DNA of 40,828 nt. Origin: a virus. The stretch lies in the IMG/VR virus record IMGVR_UViG_3300022723_000252, positions 1-40,828 of that record; one strand, written 5' to 3'. The notes under the pieces were generated by a model, which saw only the letters and a list, made by a program, of their open reading frames with translations, was not told the DNA's origin and searched no databases. Below are positions 23,874 through 31,933 of the stretch, in pieces. Every line of letters starts with the position of its first letter. Position 1 is the stretch's first letter. The translations under genes were made by a program, and so were the position numbers.

Positions 23874-24143
23874 TTACTCCTTTTTTTTCTCTAGACGTTG
23901 TTCTAAACGGGTCAAACTATCGAGGATGATCTTGAACTCCTCTTTCGAAACCATATCCGGGTGCCTCGTGAGACGGTGGCGATCGAGTTCGACCATCATC
24001 ACTTCACGTGCCTCGTAAAGCATGGACGGCACAATGAACTGAGCGTGGATGGCCCCGAGAGCCGCAATCCCAGTGACCAGAGAGATCGCAAAGATGACCA
24101 CGGATCCATTACGAATTGTCTTACCGTTTTTCTGATCATTCAC
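23874..24143 (-). CDS. Single-span membrane protein with coiled-coil tail (holin or spanin candidate)
   Basis: 89 aa from GTG 24143, whose GTGA overlaps the stop of the zinc-ribbon gene. A basic N-terminus (NDQKNGKTIRNG) is followed by one hydrophobic span, SVVIFAISLVTGIAALGAI (residues ~16-34), then an amphipathic helix and a Lys/Glu-rich coiled coil ending EQRLEKKKE. N-in/C-out topology is likely. Size and layout suit a class III-type holin, an Rz-like spanin or a small capsid-associated membrane protein; I cannot choose. It is one of two lysis candidates in the genome. Confidence 0.6.
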   Translation of the reverse strand: MNDQKNGKTIRNGSVVIFAISLVTGIAALGAIHAQFIVPSMLYEAREVMMVELDRHRLTRHPDMVSKEEFKIILDSLTRLEQRLEKKKE

Positions 24144-24460
24144 AGGCGAGTTGTCCGCACAAGGTTCGGTCGTTTTGACTTCAAGATCCGCTCGGCTTCT
24201 CTCACCTCCTCTCGTGGGCTGAGGCCTCGACGCTGATAGCCTCGGAGCCATCCAAGATCGCCGTTGGTGGCGCAGCGTTTCTCGTCCTTGTAACAATCGG
24301 ATCTCAAGCGACCCCCCGGCACACGGACCTGGGCGATCTCGCGGCCCCTGTTGCGAGGCGAGTGGCTCTCGCACTCCGGACAAGGCGCGAAGCGGGGCGC
24401 CTTGTCCAAGAGGTCTTCGAAAGATCCATGTTGCTCGCACTCGAACACAAAAAACGGCAT
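24140..24460 (-). CDS. FmdB-like zinc-ribbon protein
   Basis: 106 aa from ATG 24460. The start M-P-F-F-V-F-E-C-E-Q-H-G-S-F-E with A-P-C-P-E-C-E about residues 25-31 is the FmdB/CxxC zinc-ribbon layout (one Cys plus His, then a CPxC pair). The remainder is basic (many Arg) and could bind nucleic acid. Found directly after the capsid gene (stop TAA five bases upstream). Such small zinc ribbons occur widely in phage structural operons without a known role. Confidence 0.65.
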   Translation of the reverse strand: MPFFVFECEQHGSFEDLLDKAPRFAPCPECESHSPRNRGREIAQVRVPGGRLRSDCYKDEKRCATNGDLGWLRGYQRRGLSPREEVREAERILKSKRPNLVRTTRL

Positions 24461-24464
24461 CGCA

Positions 24465-25826
24465 TTATCCGGTGAAGTAAGTCGAGAGAGCTTGACTATC
24501 GACCGCACCGAGCAGGACCTTGCACCAGCGTGCCTGAAGCACGATCCGGGCTATGGTGGCCGTATAGCCGATGGTCGAGAACAGGTTCGTGGGATCCGCC
24601 TTGTCGGCGCCATCGGTCGTCACGACGTCGAGGTTCATCCCCTCGAGCCGTAAGCTCCCAAAACTGTTCATCCCCATCACAAACGAAGGGATCAGCGGAC
24701 CGGTCGAGTTGGTGACGCCCGAACTGGAGGTCTGCTCCTGCCAGTAGGTATCCGCCCCGGCCGAGTTGGCTTCCCCACTGAACTCCGCGATCGATTGACG
24801 GGGCTTCATCAGAGTGCCGACATCGACATTGCCCGTCGCGCCTGCCGAGGAGTCGTCACCGCTCGTTTCGGTTCCTTCGGTGAGATCGGCGTCATCGCGT
24901 ACGCCCACGACCCAGCCAAACTCGCTCGTCTTGACCATCCGAACGCCGTGGATCTGGCCGATCTCCCCCGTGAAGAGCTCCATCGCATCGGCGTACTTGG
25001 CCGCTTGAATGAAGTCACTGTCATCCAGCAACCTCTCTTCAATCGCGCTCGTGATGATCCCCACGTAGGTACCGCCGGGAAAGCGCATGGCGCGTTCGCC
25101 ATCGAGCAACGCCTTGACGATGCGGAAATCCCGCAGCGTATACCACGAGGGTGTGGCATTGCCGGAGTTCGATCCTCCTCCGACCAAGCCTTCCGGCGCC
25201 GCCACAATGTTCGTATTGCCGGCGCTCCCTCCGGCTCCACCGTTGGCGGCGATCGTCGTTTTGTTGTTGGCACCGAGAATCTGGATCTCACGATTGCCAT
25301 CGCCGGAAAACGGCGCGAGACCCAGGTTGGTATCGACGGCGTTTTTGAGCAGCAGCTTTTGGAGCAGCCAATCCTTGGAGCGCGTGAGTTGATCCGAAAG
25401 CAGCTCGACGGCGCCCAGCATGTTCTGATCGATCGCGACCGCCTTTTGCAGCCGCCCAATCTTCACGAACTTCGAATAGAGCTCGATGTTCGCATTCACA
25501 CGCCTCGTTGTGAGATCGGTGATCTCTTGGGCGGTGATTTCGTCGCCGCCTCCCACAGTGGCTCCCGTGGATCCGGCCAGGTTATCGCTATCGTCGAAGA
25601 TGTCGAGCGGCTCGTATCCCGTGAACTCGATCGACTTGATGGACTGAGCAGCGGAGACGGACGTCTGGAAGGTCTCCGGAAAACCGGAGGACCCTTGACC
25701 AATCGATCGTTGCTGCGCGAACTGCTCAAAGACCTGATTGCCTTGAATCAGATCGAGGAACTGCGTCACGAAGAACGATCGCCTCACCTGTTCGAGTGAG
25801 GTGGGCGATGCGGTTGTTACAGCCAT
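24465..25826 (-). CDS. Major capsid protein (N4 gp56-like HK97 fold)
   Basis: 453 aa with the layout of N4-gp56-type capsid proteins: N-terminal VRRSFFVTQFLDLIQGNQVFEQ helix, a Thr-Arg-rich strand, a long 'spine' helix (AVELLSDQLTRSKDWLLQKLLL), and the central G-G-T-Y-V-G-I-I-T ... L-L-D-D-S-D-F-I-Q-A ... L-F-T-G-E-I-G-Q-I-H-G-V-R block (about residues 255-300). The C-terminus is beta-rich. It directly follows the scaffold gene, the order seen in most podoviruses. AGGAG eight bases upstream of ATG. Gly/Ser-rich loops (residues 195-225, 320-345) are longer than usual and may be surface-exposed. Confidence 0.9.
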   Translation of the reverse strand: MAVTTASPTSLEQVRRSFFVTQFLDLIQGNQVFEQFAQQRSIGQGSSGFPETFQTSVSAAQSIKSIEFTGYEPLDIFDDSDNLAGSTGATVGGGDEITAQEITDLTTRRVNANIELYSKFVKIGRLQKAVAIDQNMLGAVELLSDQLTRSKDWLLQKLLLKNAVDTNLGLAPFSGDGNREIQILGANNKTTIAANGGAGGSAGNTNIVAAPEGLVGGGSNSGNATPSWYTLRDFRIVKALLDGERAMRFPGGTYVGIITSAIEERLLDDSDFIQAAKYADAMELFTGEIGQIHGVRMVKTSEFGWVVGVRDDADLTEGTETSGDDSSAGATGNVDVGTLMKPRQSIAEFSGEANSAGADTYWQEQTSSSGVTNSTGPLIPSFVMGMNSFGSLRLEGMNLDVVTTDGADKADPTNLFSTIGYTATIARIVLQARWCKVLLGAVDSQALSTYFTG

Positions 25827-25841
25827 CGTGCAGGCTCCTTG

Positions 25842-26870
25842 TTAGGAAATGAGGTTTTGTCCGCCGAGCTGCTCAAACAGGGCGAGCTTCTCTTCGGACG
25901 TCATCGTGGCCATCCTCCTTTCGAGGTCCATTGGCGCCATCTGCGAGACCTTCTGTTGCATCGAGGTCTGCTGAGGCGCCGTCGCTGGCTCCGTATGCAC
26001 GGGGGGGCGAGACTCGGGCGGGATGAAGTATTGAGAGATCGACGAGGATGGGGCTTGTTGCTCCGTGTCAGGTTGAGGAGGCCCCGACTGGGGCAGCCTG
26101 CCCGCAAACTTTTGCATCAGGTACGTGGCCACCGCGCCCTTCATGACGCGATCCATGGCCTCGTTGGAGAGCTGCGTCTTCGCAAAGTGATTCGCGAGAT
26201 CTTGATAGATCTCGCTCTTGGCGGATTGCACCCCCTGCGCATCGAGCGGGAAGCCGGACTTCGTGATCATCGCCTCGATCCGTCCCAGGAAGCCGTCCCT
26301 CGCTCGGTTGGCTTCCTGAGCCCGCAGGTACTCGATGAAGCCCTTATCCACCGATTGACTCTTCACGAGCTGCTCGACGCTTTGCAGGCGCTTCTCCACG
26401 TATTTTTGCACCGCTCGCTGCTGATCGGCGGTCAAGTCGGCACTTTCCAACAGATCCGTCTCAGGCTCTTCTTGCTCAGGCTCCTGACTCCTCGAGGACA
26501 GAATCATCTTCTCGAGCTCAGCTATCCTTTTGTTGGCGGCCTTGTCTCTCCTGGCCATCTCTTGCAGCAACGCCTGAAAGTCACTGCCATCCGATGGCGG
26601 GTCTTGCGTCGTCTCATTTGGGTCGGCGACCTGCTCTTCCCAGATCGTGCGCTCTTTCGGGTGAGCCGGACTCTCAGCGTCTTGATCCGCGAGCTCGGCG
26701 GGCATCGCTTCGTCCGGCATGTTCTGAGCCCACTTGGCGACGTCAACTGACTGGAACAGATCTTTCAAGTGCGGGTCATCAAAGTGAGCGAGCTGTTCGT
26801 CGCGCAGCTTCTCGAGCACTTGTTCCTTGTGGGTTTTTTCACCGACGCCGTTTGGACTTTCTTTCGGCAC
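25842..26870 (-). CDS. Scaffolding protein
   Basis: 342 aa, acidic N-terminal half, Gln/Glu/Pro-rich, with a helical core (ADLTADQQRAVQKYVEKRL, residues ~145-165) and a C-terminal tail rich in Gln and Met. No enzyme motif. Composition and position between portal and capsid gene are typical of scaffold proteins that line the procapsid and leave during maturation. Start is GTG 26870 with AAGGAG seven bases upstream; its first 32 bases overlap the end of the preceding gene. Confidence 0.82.
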   Translation of the reverse strand: MPKESPNGVGEKTHKEQVLEKLRDEQLAHFDDPHLKDLFQSVDVAKWAQNMPDEAMPAELADQDAESPAHPKERTIWEEQVADPNETTQDPPSDGSDFQALLQEMARRDKAANKRIAELEKMILSSRSQEPEQEEPETDLLESADLTADQQRAVQKYVEKRLQSVEQLVKSQSVDKGFIEYLRAQEANRARDGFLGRIEAMITKSGFPLDAQGVQSAKSEIYQDLANHFAKTQLSNEAMDRVMKGAVATYLMQKFAGRLPQSGPPQPDTEQQAPSSSISQYFIPPESRPPVHTEPATAPQQTSMQQKVSQMAPMDLERRMATMTSEEKLALFEQLGGQNLIS

Positions 26871-27216
26871 GATAAGGCTCCTTCACGATGCGGTTTTGAC
26901 CGTTGTCTCGATGTTTCCTGCGGTTTTGTTGGTCCTCGACCACTTGGAAAATCCGCAGCAGATTCTCGGCGAATGCGTTGGCTGTATCGACAGCCCTCAA
27001 AATCTCCCTCGCTTTCTCGAGGTCCCCTTCCCGGACCGCATCGAGGCAATGATTGATATGTTGGTGACACAGATCAAAGCGACACGAATTGATCATAACC
27101 CTCGCGAAAGGATTGTTCGTGAAGTTCTCGGCCACCTCAAAAGCGTCCTCGAACGTCCTCCCTTCTTTGAGGTGTCCCTCAAGAAACCGCGCGGCCACTT
27201 CATCGGTAATGTCCAT
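26839..27216 (-). CDS. Hypothetical protein between portal and scaffold
   Basis: 125 aa, helical. It starts in TAATG overlapping the portal stop, with GGGAGGT upstream. The C-terminal ~30 residues are very basic (QQNRRKHRDNGQNR, ERKSKRRR) and could bind DNA or the acidic scaffold. No family recognised. Confidence 0.7.
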   Translation of the reverse strand: MDITDEVAARFLEGHLKEGRTFEDAFEVAENFTNNPFARVMINSCRFDLCHQHINHCLDAVREGDLEKAREILRAVDTANAFAENLLRIFQVVEDQQNRRKHRDNGQNRIVKEPYRAERKSKRRR

Positions 27217-29204
27217 TAAGTACCTCCCTGGGAGGTGAGAGCCCCAAAGGCACCCGGCACGGCCGGCACTCCCACATCTGCAATGATGCCTTGAGTAATC
27301 GAACGGTTGTTGGCTTTGACCTTCGCGATCAATTGTTGAAAGTGCTGTTTGATGTGGACCTGCAGCTCACCCGCCAGTTCGGGATGAGCTTTCTGCGCAA
27401 AAAGGTGATCCTCGATGTGAGCGACATCGTTATCGCTGGGCATCACTTCAATCGGAATCCCTTGCAGCAGCCGGAGGTGTTCCTCCGACGGCAACAACCC
27501 TTCAAAGGACACATCGGCAAAGCGCTCGGGCATGAGGATCAACGGATCGCGGTGATGGAAGCCGAAGGACTCGAGCAGCTTCTCGAAGACCCGGCGCAGG
27601 TTGACGTTCGTCGCACCTCCCGGCACTTGGAACACCGTCTGGATCAGCGATAAGAAACGCGCCCGGTTGCCCGGCACATCGGCGCGTTCCGGATCCGCGT
27701 TGACACGGATCATGTCCGCGACCCTCGCCATGTCTTGGCGCAAGGACGTGATCGTCTGCTGACTCTCCGTCCCTTGGATCGAGAGCAGCACCTTCTCGTC
27801 GGCGTGCTCGGAGAGGATCATCAAGAGATGCTTGTGCATCTCGTTCAGGCTATCACCTAACACCTCGACATGGATCCGAAAGCGCGTCGAGATGTTCGAG
27901 GAGAGTCTACGCACTTCTCCTCGCGTCTTGCGCGGAGGCGTCGTTTCGCCGCGCACGAGATCCGTGATCGCCACCGATTCCCGCGCCCGCTGGCTGAAGA
28001 GCTGCGACTCGACGAAAGCACCCTCCGGCGGCCGAGGACTGTCCAAAGCTTGGAGGCCGCCTGGATCCTTGCCGATGCGCACCACCTTGCCCGGCTCGTA
28101 ATAGAGCCGATCCTGCGAGAGCTCGACGTCATCGGTGGCCGTGTACATGTTCTCGACGTTCTGCGCCCACAGATCGAGGCGCATGTTCGTCATCTCCGAC
28201 TCGGCCTTCGTCAAAGGCTCGATCGCTTCGATCACCGACTTGCCGAACGGACCCGCCTCGTGCGGGATCAAACGACCCGTGATGACCGGGATGGCATGAA
28301 ACGGGTTCTCGATGTCACGCATCGGCACGGCGCCCCAGGCCATCGTCTGCAAGCGATCCTTGGCGATCTCACCTTGCTCGTCCACAAAATCCCCATACCC
28401 CTCGATGATCGGGATCAAGGGATCGACCGGGTCGATGTCATCGAAGGGCGATGGCAGCTTGAGAAGCGTCATGACACGATGGACCGCATCAGGCCCCACG
28501 ATGTCATTGAAGACCTGCGCCGAAAACTCACCTGCGTCCCGGATGGTGTCGATTTGCTCGAGCGCCTCTCGGTTGTAGATCCCTTCGGAGACCAGCTCGG
28601 CAATCCGGCTCCGGCGCATCGAGGTCCTCAGAAAGAAGAACGAGGGCTCGATCAGCTCGTTCGACATCGGATCCAGCCAGTGCTCCTCGAACAGCAGCGG
28701 CGAGAGATGAAGCCCTTGGGAACTCGAGCCATCCTTGAAACGGTTGAACGTCAGGCCGTAATAGAAACTGGAATGACCCGCAATGCAAAGCTCCCTCAGC
28801 CAACGATTGACCGCGCGAGCATAGCGCGCTTCCTTGAGCCGATTGTTGTGGAACCGCTGAATCGATTCCACCGCCTCGACAAGCAGATCGTTGTCCGTCA
28901 CCAGGAACGTCGCCGGATCCGCCACCAGCGCACTGTAAAGCTGAGCGACCATCGCCTCCACGATCTCGTAAGGCGTCTGCGAGGGCAGGTTCGATCCATC
29001 CGGCCTCTCGTCCACCACCCGCAGGTGATACATCTGACGCCAGACCCACACCCGGCCCAACTGCTGCTCGCGAAACCGATCGGCGTATTCCAGCCGCCCC
29101 AAAAACGCATCGATCTTCGGGCTGCCCACAGGCGTGCCCATGATGTCTCGGACCAACTCGTCAACGCGGCGACGATCCGTCATCCCGGGCGACATCGTTG
29201 CCAT
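27216..29204 (-). CDS. Portal protein (podovirus type)
   Basis: 662 aa. N-terminal helical region with RFREQQLGRVWVWRQMYHL, EAMVAQLYSALVADPATFLV, and a barrel/stem region around SFYYGLTFNR and LFEEHWLDPMS; a long C-terminal helical zone (RLSSNISTRFRIHVEVLGDS to ~ residue 540) fits the portal crown and barrel. This is the pattern of podoviral portals that form the dodecameric DNA gate. ATG 29204 lies in TGATG of the terminase stop, GGAG six bases upstream. Placed directly after terL, as in many non-T7 podoviruses. Confidence 0.85.
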   Translation of the reverse strand: MATMSPGMTDRRRVDELVRDIMGTPVGSPKIDAFLGRLEYADRFREQQLGRVWVWRQMYHLRVVDERPDGSNLPSQTPYEIVEAMVAQLYSALVADPATFLVTDNDLLVEAVESIQRFHNNRLKEARYARAVNRWLRELCIAGHSSFYYGLTFNRFKDGSSSQGLHLSPLLFEEHWLDPMSNELIEPSFFFLRTSMRRSRIAELVSEGIYNREALEQIDTIRDAGEFSAQVFNDIVGPDAVHRVMTLLKLPSPFDDIDPVDPLIPIIEGYGDFVDEQGEIAKDRLQTMAWGAVPMRDIENPFHAIPVITGRLIPHEAGPFGKSVIEAIEPLTKAESEMTNMRLDLWAQNVENMYTATDDVELSQDRLYYEPGKVVRIGKDPGGLQALDSPRPPEGAFVESQLFSQRARESVAITDLVRGETTPPRKTRGEVRRLSSNISTRFRIHVEVLGDSLNEMHKHLLMILSEHADEKVLLSIQGTESQQTITSLRQDMARVADMIRVNADPERADVPGNRARFLSLIQTVFQVPGGATNVNLRRVFEKLLESFGFHHRDPLILMPERFADVSFEGLLPSEEHLRLLQGIPIEVMPSDNDVAHIEDHLFAQKAHPELAGELQVHIKQHFQQLIAKVKANNRSITQGIIADVGVPAVPGAFGALTSQGGT

Positions 29205-31186
29205 CAGCGTCTCCGATAACCGACACGGTAAGGCGACGATTCACCCTGAGGGGAAGGCACCTGGCGGTCTCGCCTCAGAGGCGCTCTCCAGATCCCCAAG
29301 GCTTCATCCTTGAGCTTTTGCCGCTTCTTCAGGTCGCCCAGCGAAAAGCGCACCATCCGATTCCCCTTGCGATCCATGGCGTTCCAAAGCGTCAACGCAT
29401 CGGGACCGTCCTTGTGCTTGCTCTTGCCAAACTTCACGAATTGAGACACCACCACCTGGCGAAACTGCTTGTTCGCCTTCAGCTCCTCATCGAAGCGAAG
29501 CTCCCCCCTCACAATCGGACCCTCGAGCTGGTAAATGCGCGAGTCCTTGTGGCGCTCCGAGATGTCCCTCGCCGCAAACTCCCAGTCGTAGCGCAGCGCA
29601 TGGCTCAAGGCGTACTGGTCAAACCCTTGCGTGAACGACCGCGAGAAACCGTTCTGCTCCGAGATCACCGTCCTCACCGGCCAGACCAGCAACAGATCCT
29701 TCAACACCTCCCAGCTATCTTTGGGGAGCCAACGACCGATCTTGACCTCCCTCACATACACGGTCCGCGCCATGTCGACTTGCACCACCCAAAAGCACGT
29801 GTAGCAAGCCTGAGGACGATCCGAGTCGGCCACATCGCACAAGATGTACGTACACACCTCCTCAGGGATCTGGTCCTCATCCACCCACTTGCCTTGATCC
29901 AGCGGATTGATGAACGAGGGACGGATCTTCAGGAAGCTCAGCAAATATTGACCCGAAAACTCGAACGAGCCCATCGCGATCCGTTCTTCCCGAATGAACT
30001 CCATCGACATCGACCGGGGAAACCGACTGCGAGCCGTCTCCTTGATCTGCACCTCGCCATCATCATCGACCGTGTAGTCGCTCTCCTTCAAACACGGATC
30101 AAAGTAAAACTCCCAGATCTTCTGCTGCTCCTCGAACCAGTAATGATACAGATCCGAAGGATCGTACAGCGTCCCGACCGACTGCATCACCGCTTCCATG
30201 TTCCGGCCCATGATCGGCTGCAGAAGATGGTACAGGTGCTTCAGTCGGTTCAGATTCTCCCCCCGACAATTCGAGGGGTCCTGAATGTCATCGAGAAAAA
30301 TGACATCGCCGTGCTGACCCGTGTAACCCGAGTCCATCCCAAACGCGATGAAAGACGGCTCCTTCATCGAGGGCGCCGACACCGAACGCGCCTTGAACGT
30401 GAACGCCTCGCCCTCCTCGTCCGCCGCCTTGAAATCCAACCACGGATGCTCGTCCGTGTGACCCACGGCCTCACGCACACTGTCCAGCTTGAGCAGACGC
30501 TCGATCACCCCTTTGCTCTGAAGCGCCAATCGCTTCACGCGCGAAAAATACAGCACCCGCGTAAACAGACCGCTCTTGGCACAGTCCAACACCCAAGGAC
30601 GCTCCAGCTCCCGGACAAACTCCACGTCCTCCTCGTAGAAGACCCCCGAGGACTCCTCCGTCGCCCCAATCACCTCCTTCACAAACAACAGCAAGTCCTC
30701 GGCCCAGGGCGCCTTCGGCTTCAACGCCCGGCAGTAGATCCACACCACCAAATACTGACACCACTGCGTCTTGCGCATGAACCGGCTGCGAAACAACGCC
30801 CGACGCCTCTTCGTCTTGATCGCCTTCTTCTTGAGCTGCTTCTGGTCTCGAGCGTGATAACGGTTCGCAAACTGCTTGATCAGACGCAAACGCACCCCGG
30901 TCTTCTTGCCATCGATCAACCGGTAAATGTCCGTGTCCCCCTCAAACGGCAACCCCTTGATCCGCGCAATCTCCTTCCTCTTCTCCTTGGCGTCCCCTAA
31001 ACGCGGCAGCTCCTTGTCCTTGCGCCAAACGTAAATGTTTTTCCGCGCTAACTCGTCACGCACCTCGTACAGCGTGATGTAACCCTCAAAGACACCCCGA
31101 CCTAACTTCTCACGGACGCTCCGGATCCCGATCCCCGTCAGCTCCGAAATCGCCTGCGCATTGATCCCGTCCGGATCCTCATCCAT
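29204..31186 (-). CDS. terL: Terminase large subunit, with N-terminal helix-turn-helix-like extension
   Basis: 660 aa from ATG 31186 (GGAG nine bases upstream and downstream of the TATAAT at 31241; the open frame extends to a TTG at 31354). Order: a winged-helix-like segment (AQAISELTGIGIRSVREKL, residues ~10-28) that could be a fused small-terminase-like DNA binder, a basic linker, an ATPase domain, then a nuclease domain. The ATPase Walker B is G-D-V-I-F-L-D-D-I (near residue 325); the nuclease has C-D-V-A-D-S-D, a following V-I-S-E-Q-N-G and H-K-D-G-P-D-A-L. A normal Walker A is missing: the matching place reads LDCAKSGLFTRVLYFSR, too short for P-loop plus helix. No separate small terminase gene was found. 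Confidence 0.85.
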   Translation of the reverse strand: MDEDPDGINAQAISELTGIGIRSVREKLGRGVFEGYITLYEVRDELARKNIYVWRKDKELPRLGDAKEKRKEIARIKGLPFEGDTDIYRLIDGKKTGVRLRLIKQFANRYHARDQKQLKKKAIKTKRRRALFRSRFMRKTQWCQYLVVWIYCRALKPKAPWAEDLLLFVKEVIGATEESSGVFYEEDVEFVRELERPWVLDCAKSGLFTRVLYFSRVKRLALQSKGVIERLLKLDSVREAVGHTDEHPWLDFKAADEEGEAFTFKARSVSAPSMKEPSFIAFGMDSGYTGQHGDVIFLDDIQDPSNCRGENLNRLKHLYHLLQPIMGRNMEAVMQSVGTLYDPSDLYHYWFEEQQKIWEFYFDPCLKESDYTVDDDGEVQIKETARSRFPRSMSMEFIREERIAMGSFEFSGQYLLSFLKIRPSFINPLDQGKWVDEDQIPEEVCTYILCDVADSDRPQACYTCFWVVQVDMARTVYVREVKIGRWLPKDSWEVLKDLLLVWPVRTVISEQNGFSRSFTQGFDQYALSHALRYDWEFAARDISERHKDSRIYQLEGPIVRGELRFDEELKANKQFRQVVVSQFVKFGKSKHKDGPDALTLWNAMDRKGNRMVRFSLGDLKKRQKLKDEALGIWRAPLRRDRQVPSPQGESSPYRVGYRRR

Positions 31187-31240
31187 CCGCACACACTCCA
31201 GCACCGTGCGGTAAATCGAAGGATCAACAGCCGTCAGACG

Positions 31241-31246
31241 ATTATA
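31241..31246 (-). promoter_or_regulatory. -10 element of the late (terminase) operon
   Basis: Perfect TATAAT on the minus strand, 55 bases before ATG 31186; predicted start near 31234. No clear -35 hexamer stands 16-18 bases upstream (the place holds a run of nine T), which suggests activation by another protein. It drives the ~28-kb leftward structural operon. Confidence 0.5.
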
Positions 31247-31299
31247 AGCGAGTGGCAAAAAAAAACCGATGACCGAAAGGGAAGGCTCGCTCTCGATCA

Positions 31300-31417
31300 C
31301 CGGTGAAAGGAATGCTACCGAACCATGCCTACCAGGATTTGACGCACAGGTCAATCAAGAGGTAGACTCCACTCACGAGCGGTTGGGGCTCTGTGATTGG
31401 CGAACTCCTTTCACCGG
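31300..31417. repeat. 12-bp inverted repeat flanking the divergent terminase/31470 control region
   Basis: CCGGTGAAAGGA at 31300-31311 is matched by TCCTTTCACCGG at 31406-31417. The arms bracket the rightward promoter at 31339-31368 and lie upstream of the leftward TATAAT. A protein binding both arms could control both operons. Confidence 0.5.
31339..31368 (+). promoter_or_regulatory. Sigma70-like promoter of the rightward groES-like operon
   Basis: TTGACG (31339-31344), an 18-base spacer and TAGACT (31363-31368), about 100 bases upstream of ATG 31470. It lies between the arms of the 12-bp inverted repeat. Confidence 0.5.
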
Positions 31418-31469
31418 GAAGCTTACGGGCGGAGTCCCAACGCTCTCTCTTACACCCTGGAGATCCACC

Positions 31470-31910
31470 ATGCTCGATGAGCCTATCGAAAAACTCTTCC
31501 AGTTCCTGAGAGGACAACAATACACCCGCCAACAAACCCTCCTCCTCTACCAGTACCTCTCCTCCCGCGGCATCGAATGCCCCATCGAAGAAGTCGAAGG
31601 ACCCATCAAGCCTCCCTCGGACGACGAAAAAAAATTCGCCGATTACTTCCACCAAGAAGAGTGCAAAGACCCCCGATGCCCCTGGGAATATGAGGTCCTC
31701 GAGTACCAAGAAAAAGCCTACGAAAAAGGCAATCACCACAAAAAGTGGATCGCCGTCGCCCGAAAAAACCCCGGACTCGGCACCCGACAGCCCACCGTCG
31801 CACCCCAAGATCAGACCCAACCCTCCGGATCCACTCCCGTCGTTTATGCCTCCTGGAGCAAAGCCGTCACCTACGACCCAAACGGAAACCCTCGACCGAT
31901 CGATGACTGA
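31470..31910 (+). CDS. Hypothetical Cys-containing protein
   Basis: 146 aa from ATG 31470 (GGAG eight bases upstream). Residues 1-45 are helical; HQEECKDPRCPWEYEVLEYQ (about 60-80) is acidic with two Cys; then EKAYEKGNHHKKWIAVARKN, and a Pro/Gln/Thr-rich C-terminus. Natural-looking composition in a very C-rich strand. It is the first of three rightward genes, followed 23 bases on by the next. No family recognised. Confidence 0.7.
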   Translation: MLDEPIEKLFQFLRGQQYTRQQTLLLYQYLSSRGIECPIEEVEGPIKPPSDDEKKFADYFHQEECKDPRCPWEYEVLEYQEKAYEKGNHHKKWIAVARKNPGLGTRQPTVAPQDQTQPSGSTPVVYASWSKAVTYDPNGNPRPIDD

Positions 31911-31933
31911 TCCCACTCTCACGGAGATCCCCC

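Noticed and set aside
29198-31000. 600-aa plus-strand frame opposite the terminase
   Set aside because: Leu/His/Arg-rich antisense translation; terminase motifs are clear on the minus strand.
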